From Gigaspora margarita (lineage: Eukaryota; Glomeromycota; Glomeromycetes; Diversisporales; Gigasporaceae), in assembly GCA_009809945.1 (NCBI GenBank), contig WTPW01000627.1, positions 188,915 through 252,914 of the forward strand: a stretch of 64,000 nt of DNA, given 5' to 3'. The notes beneath the pieces were generated by a model. The model had not been told where the DNA came from and made no database searches. It was given only the letters and a program-made list of their open reading frames with translations. This document shows, piece by piece, positions 12,299 to 24,370 of this stretch. The translations under genes were made by a program, and so were the position numbers. Each line of letters starts with the position of its first letter. Positions within the stretch are counted from its first letter, which is position 1.

Positions 12299-13307
12299 AG
12301 GGGTGTGGCAATATAGAGAAGTTGGGTTGTTGTCACCCCTCAAGCAACAGGTGCAGAGTTCGAATCTCACTGGGGAGGGTTTTGAAAATTGCATTTGTGT
12401 TACAGTAACTGATCTGCACTCCAACTAATTGAATATTTGATCTGTAACCTGGATGATACCAAGTTATTGGGAGCTGACTGACTTGTATAATGTTATATGA
12501 GGAAAAAGGAAGCGTATAAGTCCTGGGAATTAGCAGAACAGAACCTGCTTGGCAAGTCCTGAGTGAAGAAGTACTCGACTTTCGATGGCACACAGGGAAA
12601 AGGATCTTGGATGGGGACTGACTGGAAGTAGACTGATGATTAAAAGGGTTGGAGGACCCTACCAACCAGACTGCTAAAGTCGTACTGGAGGAAAAGGACA
12701 TGTGTTTCAGAAGCATGTACCAAGGGGGGAGACCATAAGGCATCCTAAAAGCTGGGCTGACCAACCCTTCCAGGTTCTAGGATTGGGAGTTGGAATATGA
12801 CTGGAGAAAAGGAACCAGAAGAGTGACTGACCAGGTGCTGGGGTTGGGGAACTTCACAAGGGTAGAAGTAGGTAATGGAAGCGGTTTAATAGTTAGCCCT
12901 GACTGCAAGTATACAGGTAAAGCTGTAGCAGAAGTTACTGAAGCATAGGTGAATACCTAATAGTGGAATAGGTACTGCTCTACAAGGTTTACCACAGGAT
13001 CAAATGCCCTCCACAAATAGGAGTTTGGCTAAAGTCTCAGGGTACTTTAAACAGCAAAATACTCGTGAAAGGGGTATATTGGAAGAAACATAGGACATGG
13101 GTAGCAATCAGAGGGTTTAAATAGGCAATTCCATAGTTGGATTGTAGGTATAGCAGCTAGTGTGGAACAACACCAAAAGTGTAAGTGGCTGGTTGTACTC
13201 TCATTATACAAATGTAATATGTAGTGTGGTTATGCTAACCGTGCCAACCATTTGTACCATTAAATGCTAGGGTACCTAAGTGGTCACTTTAATATTAAAA
13301 AAAAAAT
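12299..13307 (+). mobile_element. Long SINE-like retroposon with tRNA-derived head and 15 bp target duplication
   Basis: The insert begins GGGTGTGGCAATATAGAG with an A-box-like GTGGC..AGTTGGG. A clear B-box follows at about 12357-12369 (GAGTTCGAATCTC; consensus GGTTCGANTCC). After about 900 bp of more GC-rich, non-coding body it ends in an A-run. The 15 bases AATAATAATCAAAAT occur at 12284-12298 and again at 13308-13322, a classic target-site duplication of LINE-driven retroposition. It is long for a SINE (typically 150-500 bp). A 143-codon frame on the minus strand inside it has no recognisable domain and I do not call it a gene. I found no reverse transcriptase motif. Confidence 0.75.
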
Positions 13308-13840
13308 AATAATAATCAAAATTAGTATATATTTAAATATTTTAATTATTATTTACAAAAATTTGATTGGTTATGTTTAAAGATTTTCTAAATGAGTCAG
13401 GTAGTAATCAGGTAGCTGATATGTGTAGGATATATAATTGTTATATATTCTATACATATCTGGTACCCAATATGTATAGAATATATATTATCAGATATTT
13501 AATATATATAGGATAAGTGTATAATAGATGTATGGCATATATACTATATGTGTACTATATGTGTCTGATATGTGTCCGATATTCTACATCAACTCTACAC
13601 ATATTGGGTACCAGATTATATATATTCTACACATATCATACACATAACCTATACAAATTGGGTACTAGATATATATAGAATATGTGTACAATATATTTAT
13701 TTTGACTAGTGTTAACTCTATATATATCTATTTGCAGGAGTATCTTTAGAGTTGAGGTTTAGATTTATAATGTTTGGAATTGGAGTTGAAATTTGTGGTT
13801 TGAACAAGGTTTTGAAAACTTAGTTTGGGTATCAAGATAT

Positions 13841-13986
13841 ATATAGTCAACTTTTTTTATACCAAACTGCTCTATAATAAACTCTGGATGTACCAAACTA
13901 AAAATTATAATAGTTTAGTATAAAAAAGGCTTTAGTTTCTTAAGAAAAGCCAGAACCAACAGTTTATAAAAAGTTGACTGTATATC
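13841..13986. mobile_element. Small mariner-like inverted-repeat element
   Basis: ATATAGTCAACTTTTTTTAT on the left and ATAAAAAGTTGACTGTATAT on the right form terminal repeats of about 20 bp, around CTTTAGTTTC and AAGCCAGAAC sequence. TA-rich ends are consistent with Tc1/mariner, but I cannot fix the exact TA. Confidence 0.5.
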
Positions 13987-14108
13987 ATTTCATTAACAAC
14001 TATAGCACTAAATTTAATTTGTTTATAAATGAATAATAGATCCCAAAATTTTTAAATTTTATATTAATTAAGTTTAAATTTTAGTATTTACAAAGTTTAG
14101 CATTAATG

Positions 14109-14193
14109 CAGAGTTGGCAATAGAGCCAATTAAAGCTGCAAATAGAGCCATCTGCACAATCATTGAGCTCCATTAGCTCTATTGCCAACTCTA
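14109..14193. mobile_element. 85 bp hAT-like miniature element
   Basis: The terminal inverted repeats are CAGAGTTGGCAATAGAGC and its inverse GCTCTATTGCCAACTCTA. The flanks are cattaatg (14101-14108) and tgttaatg (14194-14201), 6 of 8 alike. The ends fit the CAGNGTTGGCAA form of hAT termini. Confidence 0.7.
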
Positions 14194-15428
14194 TGTTAAT
14201 GTATTAATTATTAATATTAATTTTACTTGCACAGGATCTGCTTGCAAAAAAATTTTCAATATCAAATAGTATTAATAAAGGTAAATCCTTAAGTGCATTT
14301 TCTAACTAATAATATTTGATTTTATTATTTGACATTATGTAAGTATTTTTTTTGTAAATTTTAATTGTTATAGCCTGTTCTATGCTTCAAACTAGTGTTA
14401 ATAATGCATGGTTTTTTGTTCTATCCCTTATCCATTTTCTAAATTTTTATAATAGTATTGATTGATATTATTATGCCACAAGATAGCCCAATTTGTTTAT
14501 TCTATCATTTTTTGCAAAAAAAAAAAAAAAATGTAGATTTTATACTTGAGCCTGGCTATTGTATAATTGTTCAAAAGAAACTGATTTGTTTTAAGTTGCT
14601 ATCCCAGAAGTGATATTAATTATAGAAAATAGAAAAAAATAAAATAAATAACTAAAACCAAAGCTAAATATTTCAAAGACAGTCAAACTCATAGAACCAA
14701 AGAAATCCAATTATACCGACAAGGAGTCTATCAAAAAAACCTTCCATTATGTTGAGACCAACTTGTCATGGAATAATGAGAAGTCCAAAAATAATGAAAT
14801 CTGTGAAAGTTAAATTGAATGTCTGAAAAAAACAATAAGAATTTTTTTAGTACAATATTTAGATATTAATTGATATATAACACTTAATTGTTTTATATCA
14901 ATTATAAAATATTGTTATATATCGATTAATTGGATAAAAATTGATATATATCTATAATCAATCTATATCATTTTTTATATTAAATTGTTATATATCTATA
15001 AATCAATTATAATCATAATTATTTGAAACGATATCTGTTATTAAATAGATCTATAAAGTTGAGTATTTCAAAGTTACTATAGTTTATGTCACTTATAGTC
15101 ATCAAAGACATTCAAATAGCATCTTGTCTTTTAATTTAAGTAATATTAAAAGGGACTGCCTATTTCTACCATGGAATTTTGCTATTTCCACCATGGTTAT
15201 ACAAAACATTTCTATTTTTAGATTTTAATATAATATTGTATATTATAATTTTAGTTATTTTCAATTGACCCAACTTGATTTAGGTTACCAAAACAAGACT
15301 TGTATAATGTTACATGACATTAGTGGCATGTAACCAAAAATTATTTTTGCAAAAACAATGCACTGGTCTTTGTGTAATATACATGCATATGTCATGTAAC
15401 CAGTATATGTACTGTGATTGGATGTTGC

Positions 15429-16904
15429 TAGTGTTCTACAAAATCTGATCTGAGATCCAGATCCAATCCAGATTCGGTGATTCAGATCGAATCGGATCCA
15501 TGATTTATAAGATTCACTGGATCTTGAGGATCTGATTTGAAGATCTGTTTGGATCCATTTGGATCTATTCATGCTGATTGGTTGTATTTTGTAGACTCTG
15601 ATTGGTCAATATAACTGATCTTGTGTAATGGCTATACTAGATCGACAAATAAGTTTTTTTTTATTATAATAAGTTATATTTTTTTTCTAATTTTCTTTTC
15701 TAATATCGTCGTTGGTGCCACTGTTTATTGTTGTTTCTTAGCGTCTTCATTTGAAATTGTTAGTTGTGTTATTACACCATTATTTACTAGAGTTGGTACT
15801 TTGGTCTTTTTGCCTTTGGGTTGTTGTTCTCTGGTACAGTTATGTCATTGTTTGTTGGTGCTTTGGTTTTTTTGCTGATTGCTATTGCTATTGGTGCCTT
15901 TTGGTCATTACTGTGTCATCGTTATTGGTGCTTTTTGGTGTTCTTATTTACAGTATATTCTCTTTTAGTGGGCCAGAATTTGTTTGGTTTTGCTGGTTTG
16001 TCGATATTGTCATTTATTGGTGGTGCATTTTTCTGGTGTCGATATTTTTTGGTGTCATTTTCGGTATCTTTGTTTTCATTTCAGTATTTTATGGATAATT
16101 TGTTTTTATGTTTTTGTGTGTGTACTTAGTTTTTTGCTCTATAGGTGTTGCTTGATAGGTGCTTCATTTTTAGTCTCATCACTTAAAATTGTTGTATGTT
16201 GGTGTTGTTACTTGGAATTATCATATACTGGTTATGCTTCGTTTAGCTGGTATGTTTGTATATTTTTTTTTGCTTTTGGGCATGAAAATGTTTGGTAATT
16301 AACTGAGGTAGTTGTTTTGATAAAATGGTAGCATAAATTAGAGGGTTTCAACTTTTTTTAGCAAATAGTTAGGGGTTTTTTATAGTTAACTTTGTAATAT
16401 AATGATGGTTAGTTTAGAGCCAATATGTTAGAAATTAGTAATAGGATTGTGGTATGATAAGTGACTATGTTTCGTGGTTAGGGTTAGAGTTGGATTATGG
16501 TTTATTGTAGAGTTCGAGGGTTTAGCACAACATAATAGATTAATAAATTAATAAAATCAATTCTGCAATATCATTTGATTTGTTAAGCTAATTTTAATGA
16601 CCTTTATAACATGGATAAATTGATTGTATAGTGGTAACGAAGTAATTTTGTAAAATTATTTAATTTCACAGTTAATAAAAATAATTACAAACACTGATTT
16701 AAATTAATAAATGTTCTAATAGATCTTAAATGGGTCATAATATTAACCAATTATATTGTGTTAGTTGTGTAACTATATCAGCACTGAATTCAAATCCAGA
16801 TCTTTGGCTTCAAATTCAGATCTGATACATGGATCTGATTCAGTTTTTAGATCAGATCCAGATCTTTTAAAATATCTGTCCGATCTGATCTGTGCAAAAC
16901 ACTA
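15429..16904. mobile_element. hAT-like element with perfect 8 bp duplication
   Basis: TSD gatgttgc lies at 15421-15428 and 16905-16912. The ends are TAGTGTTCTACAAAATCTGA and (inverted) TAGTGTTTTGCACAGATCAG. Subterminal GATCTGATC/GATCCAGATC strings repeat at both ends. The interior (15640-16300) is a G+T-rich degenerate repeat. Confidence 0.85.
15700..16300 (+). repeat. Degenerate GTTGGTGC-type minisatellite
   Basis: The plus strand is rich in G and T, with GTTGGTGCC, GTTGGTAC, ATTGGTGCC and ATTGGTGGTGC at irregular 20-60 bp spacing. Several overlapping frames are open because the strand is poor in A, and hydrophobic-looking translations (WCFWFF, LLVLFGVL) come from this composition. No gene is called. 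Confidence 0.55.
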
Positions 16905-17493
16905 GATGTTGCTTTGAACAATTAGTTTTTAGAGTTCCTATATTTAGGGTTAGGGTGGGCCAAAATTATATCTAACCCTCTGGGGGCATTATCATAATAG
17001 TGCCACCAGCATTAAGCTTAATGCCAGCTGACCCAGGGTTAAATTACCAAAATAAGGCTTGTGTAATATTACACAACATTAGCAGCATATAGTAATTTAA
17101 GCTACATGGTTTTAGTCGACTGGTTTAGCTAGCTGACTAAATTATTAGCTAAGTGGCTAGCTAACGGCTGGCTAATAACTTTCTAAAACCTGAAACTGGT
17201 TTTATTTTTTTGATACAAGAACTGATTAATGCAGTTTCAAACTCGATACAAAATTATAGTTAATTATTAAATAATACAGTGTATACAATAATTATAAATT
17301 TTAGTAAATTTTAAATTCTATTCAAATTTTAAAAACTTTATTCTGAATTTCTAACCAAATTTTGAACTCAATCATTCTAATTATAAACAAAATTATTATT
17401 AAATCATTTCAGATCCAAACACAACAAAATTATCTTAAATCGCTATAATTCAAACTTAAAATCTTAAAAGTTTTTTTATTTAGCAAGTATATG

Positions 17494-18353
17494 TACTGTA
17501 TTAATAGAAAAAATGTGCATTTTATAATAACATGCGCATTAATGCACATATTATATAAAATGCGCATAATATCGCATAATATAATTTTTAGAATTTATAT
17601 TTTCCCTTTGGAAAATATCAGATATATGTTTAAATTTTTACCCCAATTTTGCTCTTCTTTAATGCATCTTTGTGCATTATTTCAGGATACCTATGCATAT
17701 TATTTTGGAACAAAGATAAAAATTTGAACCTAATACAAAGTGGGCATTATTTCAGAATACATTTGGATATTATTTTGGATCAATATTTTTAAAGAATGCA
17801 ATTTTTGAACCTATGCGGAATATTGTCAATAATATTAGCTATTGAGAAAATATCATGCATTCGGGATAGACTGCTAAAAAACATTCTCTATGAATCATCA
17901 AAAATTTAAAATGTCAAAAAAATACACCCAAATCTATTCTAGTATGGCTAAGTAGAATGTTCAAAATTCGGATCCTATATTAAAAAATTTTATAACTAAT
18001 CTGATAATTTTTTTTAAAAATAAAATAAAAAATCAAAAAAATACTCATTATAGGCAACTGTATATTCGCGAAATAACGTTTTTTAGAATTTGCACCCCAA
18101 AATAGTATACAAGGCTCTCAAAATAATGCCTATGTGCATTTTTAAATAATGCATATTCCAAATGTACAGTTTTTGTGACATAAGCCTTTCTCTGGCACAG
18201 CTACTTATATATAATGCACATGGTTGTTGCTTGGAAAAACAGTTTTATTAAAAATCAATTCTTGTTTTAATATAACGCCTATATGCATACTTTAATTAAC
18301 ACGTATATACTCAAATAATGCGCAAGTAGCATTATTTGCATGAAAATACTGTA
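17494..18353. mobile_element. Inverted-repeat element with GCGCAT-rich arms
   Basis: The ends are TACTGTATTAATAG and (inverted) TACAGTATTTTCATG. Both arms carry AATGCGCA and TGCGCATTAATGCACAT strings, while the remaining sequence is A/T-rich. It may be mariner-like (TA at each end). No coding capacity is visible. Confidence 0.5.
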
Positions 18354-18560
18354 GACTTGTTCATTAATGATCTATTTTTCTTTAGCCATGTTCTATACCA
18401 CTGCAAATTTCTGGGCACTCCAAGTTAAAAATGGCATTGAATAATATAATATTTGTAAATTCATAGCAATAATGCTGTATAATAAGCAATGTACATACAT
18501 GCATGCATATATCTATACTATTATTGTTCATAAATTGACACTATTATTGATACCATATGG

Positions 18561-19489
18561 CAGTGTTGTATGTTTTGGCTATCCACAGCCTTTTTTGGCT
18601 TGTCCACATCCAAAATTGTCCAAACGTCCAAGATTGTTCAAAGCTTGTTCAGGCTTTAATAATTAATAAACCTATCTAAACCATATATAACTATAGGGAA
18701 TAGAAATTTGTCGCACCCGTGACAAGTCGCACCCCCGTGATTCGACCAATCAAATTGCCCGATTTTGTAGACAAAAAAATTTATTTAAAAAAACTAAAAA
18801 TTCTACTAGTAAAATATAAGAATAAATAAGCGATAACTATATATATAGTGTAAAATTTTATTCTGAACAACTTTTTCTAAGTTACAAAGATAGATTATCT
18901 TAGTAAAAAATGACGTTTTATAAGAAAAAACAAAAATTTCCAACATTAGCACATATAGAACTTTTTATTACTAATTAAATCTATATTTATGTTTATGTAT
19001 TATATGCAAACTTTTATGCTAAATAACTTTTTCTAAGTCAAAAAGGTAGTTTGTTTTAGTAAAAAAAAAAGTTTTATATGTGCTAACTTTTGAATTTTTG
19101 TTTTTTCTTATAAAACGTTTTTTTTTACTAAGACAATCTATCTTCCTAACTTAGAAAAGGTTGTTCAGAATAAAATTTTACGTTATATGGTGTGCTATTT
19201 TATATACATTTTACACTTTATTAAATAAAAACTTTAATTTTTAAAAAAATTTTTTTTTTGCCTACATAATCGAGCGATTTGATTGGTCGAATCAGGGGGT
19301 GCGACATGTCGCAGGTGCGACAAAAAAATATTCCCATAACTATATATTTGTTTAGGTGCTAAACACATTTCAGTTAAAATTAAAATAGGTTATCATAATA
19401 AAATTTTAAGTAATTTTACTTTATTTAATTGTTCAAAATTGTCCAAAATTGTCCAAGTCATTGTCCAAAGCTATCCTGTAACAACACTG
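18561..19489. mobile_element. hAT-like element, itself carrying a nested insertion
   Basis: TSD CCATATGG lies at 18553-18560 and 19490-19497. The ends are CAGTGTTGTATGTTTTGGCT and (inverted) CAGTGTTGTTACAGGATAGC. Subterminal TTGTCCAAA strings recur at both ends. Removing the nested element leaves about 290 bp of original sequence. Confidence 0.85.
18696..19335. mobile_element. Mutator-like fold-back element nested in the hAT element
   Basis: The 9 bp duplication ATAACTATA (18687-18695 and 19336-19344) fits Mutator-like elements. The ends GGGAATAGAAATTTGTCGCA and (inverted) GGGAATATTTTTTTGTCGCA continue into matching arms with GTCGCACCCCC and ATTCGACCAATCAAAT. The arms pair nearly to the centre, so the element is almost wholly palindromic and non-coding. 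Confidence 0.8.
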
Positions 19490-19570
19490 CCATATGGTCT
19501 AGCTTCTCTTGTTCGGTCAGCAAAAGTAATTTCTAAATTTGAATTATTTTTTTAATTTGTTATTAAGTAA

Positions 19571-19798
19571 AGGGAAATTCTATTTTGACCCGGGTTAAAG
19601 TGACCCCCTCTTAGAATTTAGGGTTAGTGTGAGCCAGAATTATGTTGAATTATGTTAATAATAGCTGTATTTTTATATTAACAAACCTCCTAGCTAGCAT
19701 GAACATAATTCTGGTTATTATTAATATAATTCTGGCTCACACTAACCCTAAATCTAAGAGGGGGGTCACTTTAACCCAGGTCAAAATAGAATTGGCCT
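19571..19798. mobile_element. 228 bp inverted-repeat miniature element
   Basis: The ends AGGGAAATTCTATTTTGACC and (inverted) AGGCCAATTCTATTTTGACC continue into GGGTTAAAGTGACCCCC. The heptamer TAAGTAA flanks it (19564-19570 and 19799-19805). It also holds TTTAGGGTTAGTGTGAGCC and its inverse. Confidence 0.8.
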
Positions 19799-21289
19799 TA
19801 AGTAAATTAAATATTTGGGTACAATATAAAATTCTAATAAAAAGACTTACAAAATATTTTTGGGTGCCTTTGTTTAGCGATAATATATCGAACCAAGTAT
19901 TTATTTTATAGTAATTAGAATTTTGAGAAAATGATTTTTGTAATATACTTGCTATTAGCCTGTTACTACACAATTGTGTACATAATTCAGATTGCGAAAG
20001 TTACTTTTGCATCGAATGAAAAAATAAAATCTCATTTAATTATTATTTATTAAGAGAAGATGGCTAATCAGTGTCTAAAAAAAAAAAAAAAAAGTGAGAA
20101 TATGGCTAATTGGGTATCTAAAAAAAAAACAAACTAAATTTTAGTATAAAATTCAATATAAATAGCAAAAAAAAAGTATTTAAACAAATTAAAATAAAAC
20201 TATTAAAAAAATTTGATCCTTTTATTTTCTTCTGCTTGCAATAAAAAAGTCCTAGTAAACAAATTTTAACACATGTCAACATATGATCTTGATCAGTTTA
20301 GCTCTTACATTGATATCTCAACCTGGTCTAATGAAGATGAGTTTGAGTTAAATACATTGGGATAGCAGAAAATTCATTTAACTCAGATTCTGAATCCAAT
20401 TCAAGCACGCCTGATCAATCTATATTGCAGAATACTAGTGTCACTATTACTAACAGCTTAGGTAAACGAGTTTGAAAAAAGAAAGCCTTTACTTGTACTA
20501 AATCAAAAAAAAAAGTTGGGTATGGCTTTATTTTAGATGAAGTAAGTCTGACAAAAAGATATATTGCCAAGTTAAAGTCACAAATAATAATAGTAATAAA
20601 GAATCTTGCAATCATAAATATGAATTAACAACTAGAACAGGAAATTTAAAGGCCCATCTTCATTAACTTCATAGAATTTTGCTTCCTGAAAAAAGCAATA
20701 GCAATCCATTAACTAAAATAGTTTCAAACCAGTCATCATTAGATGATTTTATGAATAAAAAAACACTATTACCTTCTTTAAAACAAGAAAAAATTGCAAA
20801 TCATATTTTAGCTTGGATCATAAATGACCTTCAACCATTTAATGCTACTACAAATAACTGCTTTCAAGATCTTATTCTTGAGTGTGAGCTGAAATTCAAG
20901 TTTCCATGTTATGATCAACTAAAAGAAAAATTAATACAATCGGTGTTATTTGCTGAACACAGCTTAAAGATTTATTGCAAACAACGATGGATACTTTCTG
21001 TTTTACAACAGATCTATGGTCTCAAGTACATCAACCTTATATTGCTATAACAATTCATTGGATTAGCTCAGAATTTTCTTTATACCAAGCCCTTCTTACA
21101 ATCCAAAAATTTGATTATCCGCATACTGGTGATCAAATCGAAGACTTCTGCTGATAGCTTTTTAACAATTGGGGAATATACGATAAACTTTTTTGGTGCA
21201 TCAACTGATAATACCTCTGCAATGATTAAGGCAATGGAGCAACTTGTTATTGAGTATATAGGTATAAAAATTAATTTATTAACTAAACA

Positions 21290-21650
21290 TTAATCTTTTA
21301 CAGCTATTATTATAATTCTAACAACTAATAAAAATTAATTTACAGAGTTCTCAAGTATCTCAATCAATGAATCAGATGCAAATTTTTAATTGAATAAACT
21401 GAGCAAATTGGTTAGTTTATTTGATTACTGGCTAATTAAAAATTTGACTCTGATCCATCGATTGAAGCACTTGAGAACCCCCTTAGCCAAATTTGATAAG
21501 TTTTTTAATCAATTTTATCAGAATTGGATTTTTAGCATTATAGTAATTCAATAATACTGAAAGCAAAACTTATCGAATTTGACTAATTAATGTTTATTAG
21601 TAGTCCAGAATTTATAAAAATAGCTGTAATAAAAATTATATAAAATTTTA
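21290..21650. mobile_element. Fold-back element inserted in the hAT transposase gene
   Basis: TTTTACAGCTATTATTATAA on the left pairs with its diverged inverse TATAAAAATAGCTGTAATAA on the right. It interrupts the transposase between LVIEYIG and CMVHTIQL. It contains a second, smaller inverted-repeat element. Confidence 0.6.
21345..21482. mobile_element. 138 bp inverted-repeat element nested in the fold-back element
   Basis: GAGTTCTCAAGTATCTCAAT and (inverted) GGGTTCTCAAGTGCTTCAAT form the ends, continuing to GATCAGAGTCAAATTTTTAA. This is a third insertion level (transposase gene, fold-back element, this element). Confidence 0.65.
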
Positions 21651-21788
21651 TTATATAAATTATATAATATTATAATAACTATATGAATCTTATGTGTAGG
21701 CTGTATGGTGCATACAATTCAGCTCGTATTAGGAGATGGATTTGGTATTACAGAAATTAATAACTTGATTAATAAAACAAAAGCATTA

Positions 21789-22307
21789 AGGGTAGAGGGT
21801 ACTATTTTAAAATTATATATAAACTTAATGGTAAATTTTTTTTATAATTAATTTTATAAAAAATTATATTAAGTAAACTAATTTTAATACTTAAGACAAG
21901 TTTGTAGAGCAGGTTTTTCTGATTCTAATGTAGTAAAATTATTAAAATTGGTTAAAAACTCAATAAAATATATATTTTTAAAGATTGTGTATTAAAAATT
22001 AGTAATAAAACTAACTTATAAATTTATGCAAATTGACCAATCAGAATTGGCGATTTTGTGCAACCCAGAAAAATTTGGGCTAACCCAGAAAAACTTTGTG
22101 ATATATACAACTATATTTTTTTAAAATATAATAGTAGTTCAAAATTTTACAATAATAGATAAATAATTTTATTTATATTTTGTAAAATTTTAATAAAAAT
22201 TAGTTGTAATTTAAAAAAGTTTTATTAGTAGCATATATCAGTTTTTTATGAAATTTTCAAAATACCTTATTAAACTATATAAAAATGTTCTATGTACCCT
22301 CTACCCT
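21789..22307. mobile_element. Inverted-repeat element in the hAT transposase gene
   Basis: AGGGTAGAGGGTACTATTTT and (inverted) AGGGTAGAGGGTACATAGAA form the ends. The transposase resumes directly after it with SYKNGKDKYREQLRILQ. The target duplication is no longer clear. Confidence 0.65.
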
Positions 22308-23896
22308 CAAATAGTTACAAAAATGGTAAAGATAAATACCGTGAACAACTTCGTATATTACAAGTGACACTAAACCCGCAACATCTAATTAGCCATCTTT
22401 TAAGCAATACTAAGACCTGCTGGAATTCAATCTATAATCTTTTAAAAATCTTCCTCTTCTTCGTAATGCTATCGAATGGCTGGCTAATAATTTAAAACAA
22501 AGCATTAATCGACAAGAAAGACAAGATGGAATAAAAGTTTCTGATATTCTTTTGTCAGTTGAAGAATGGAATTCATTAGATGAATTAGCAAACCTTTTGT
22601 ATCCTTTTGCACAGGCAACCGGATATATTGGAGGAAATCAATACCCAACTTTAGGGATGATGATACCTACTCTTATTAAGCTTTCACGCCATTTACAGAA
22701 TTTTTATCCAAGAATTACATCAGCAGTAATAAAATCTTGTTGCAGAAAAATAAATGAATCAATGCTATCAAGATGGTTTGAACCGTCATCTATTAGTTTA
22801 GTAGCTGCCTTTTTAGACCTGGGATTCAAAAAATGAATTATATAACACTTGATAAAAAAAGAAAAACTATTACCCATCTTAATACTTCATTTAATATTCA
22901 AAATTGATCGACTGTTACTAACAAATCCCAGTCTTCGAGTACTAATGCCTCTTCTTTTTTTTTTTCTTTTTATGATGATAATTCCATTACTATAGGTGAA
23001 AATAAAAACTTGTCCTCAATTGAAACTGAAATAACCTTTTATGATAATTTACCTCAAATTCCTAAATATCACGTAACAGACAAAAAATATTGTAAAGTCA
23101 ATCCATTAGTATGGTGGAATGAATATAAAGCAATGTTTCTAATTCTTTCTCAACAAGCAAGAAAATACTTAGCTTTTCCGGCCACCTCAGTTCCATCAGA
23201 AAGAGTTTTTTCAAGTGCAGGCAAAATGATCACTGATAAGAGAAATTAGTTAGATTTTGACACTGTTCATGATATACTATTTCTTAAAGAAAACTCAAAA
23301 ATCTATATTGTGTACTTGGGTTTGGTTAAAAATTGAAATTTGTATAGATAAGCAGGAGGAAATAACTAAGGACACTGTAAAAATATTGATATTATAGTGT
23401 TAATATAGGTATTTAAAAAAAACATTTGAATAGCAAAAAAAAAAAAAAAGTAGAACATAAAATCGTATTTCTTTAGGAGTACATGATAAATCTTATATAC
23501 GAATATAGATGTATTTGAAATTTATTTTTTTATATGTTAGAACTACAAAACAATGTATAAAGAAAGTAAAATACTTATTTTATATTGGAATAAATCTTAG
23601 TATGTTCATTTTGAGTCATTGAATTGTCTTTTTGGCATTTACATACTGTATAATCAATTGACTAATTCTTGCGAATAAAGAAAAATGGCAAGCCACCAAA
23701 AAATAAAAATTTTTTGGGCGCATTTTTTAGGTTAGGGGTTAAGGTTAGAGATTGATTTAAAGTTTATATTTAAATAACTAGTATAAGTAGGCTTTAGAGG
23801 GTTAAATAGAAACCTGATCCGTTATGAGATTAATTCGCTTATAATAATTATATAATATAAGTGATGCCAATTATTTGCACTCATATTTTATGTGAT

Positions 23897-24061
23897 TAGT
23901 GACAGCCAGCCGATAGCCAGCTGACAGCTAGCTGACAATTTTATATCAGCTGGCTTAGCCATGGCTGCTCAGCTGCACTAGCCAGCTGGCAGTTTTATAT
24001 CAGCTGGCTTAGCCAGCTAAGCCAGCTTAGCCATAGCTGCCTTAGCTGGCTTAAAACACTA
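23897..24061. mobile_element. AGCCAGCTGGC-rich miniature element
   Basis: TAGTGACAGCCAGCC on the left and (inverted) TAGTGTTTTAAGCCAGC on the right suggest a hAT-like element. Inside, AGCTGGCTTAGCC and TTTTATATCAGCTGGC occur twice. No matching duplication was found. A related AGC-rich patch lies at 17100-17190. Confidence 0.45.
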
Positions 24062-24370
24062 GTGGCATGTAACCAAAAATTATTTTTGCAAAAACAATGC
24101 ACTGGGCCTTTGTGTAATATAAGTGCATATATTATTTTGAATTCTAAAAATAGAAAATCTTGTGTAACCATGGTGGAAATAGCAATACCCTATTAAAAAT
24201 ATAAACTATAAAAATAGTAAATTCAATGCTGCTCTTTTAGATTTATAATTTATTTTTTTCTATAATTTGTTACTTTGTGAAGTATTAAAGGTTAAATTAA
24301 TCAATTTCTCAAATTTTAGACTAAATATAAATATTTTTTTAGATGATATGAATTTTTGACCAATAATAAC

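Larger units (their letters stand above)
11206..13712. mobile_element. Inverted-repeat composite built of GGTACC-rich arms
   Basis: The left arm (11206-11400) and right arm (13400-13712) are inverted copies. For example GAGAGTTGATGCAGAATATT on the left pairs with AATATTCT-type CGATATTCTACATCAACTC on the right. Both are dense in ATATCTGGTACC-like strings. Between the arms lie two tandem palindromes and the 1 kb retroposon. The boundaries are approximate, and no confident duplication was found. Confidence 0.5.
20273..23336 (+). pseudogene. hAT-superfamily transposase gene, broken and invaded
   Basis: The frame opens at ATG 20273 (MSTYDLDQFSSYIDISTWSN). A degraded BED zinc finger lies at about 20570-20672 (Cys near 20571; NLKAHLH then LH). 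The DDE-core segment from 20679 has FMNKKTLLPSLKQEKIANHI. The CxxHxLQL-type motif reads VHTIQLVLGDGFG at about 21706-21750. The C-terminal hAT dimerisation domain at 23143-23249 reads YLAFPATSVPSERVFSSAGK. The gene is interrupted by frameshifts, stops (for example after DKRN) and two insertions, at about 21290-21650 and 21789-22307. It lies inside the 15.15-24.19 kb composite on the plus strand. Not functional. Confidence 0.85.
15152..24190. mobile_element. 9 kb composite transposon nest flanked by an 8 bp duplication
   Basis: TATTAAAA occurs at 15144-15151 and at 24191-24198. Directly inside, the ends GGGACTGCC and GGCAATACCC-type sequence lead into matching inverted repeats: GCTATTTCCACCATGGTTA at about 15179 and TAACCATGGTGGAAATAGC at about 24165-24183. 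The interior holds at least five independent insertions (listed separately) and a broken hAT transposase gene. A 69 bp subterminal stretch also recurs in direct orientation at 15322-15390 and 24061-24130. Whether the transposase belongs to the outer element or is itself an insertion cannot be settled here. Confidence 0.65.

Noticed and set aside
12300-12380. A true tRNA gene
   Set aside because: The B-box is good, but acceptor and anticodon stems do not pair properly and the unit continues into a 1 kb retroposon.
12333-12764. 143-codon frame on the minus strand
   Set aside because: It lies antisense inside a retroposon with a clear tRNA-like head and 15 bp duplication. No domain is recognisable.
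15621-16298. Overlapping hydrophobic frames on the plus strand that look like membrane proteins
   Set aside because: The strand is G+T-rich and poor in A, so stops are rare in several frames at once. The segment is a degenerate repeat inside a hAT-like element.
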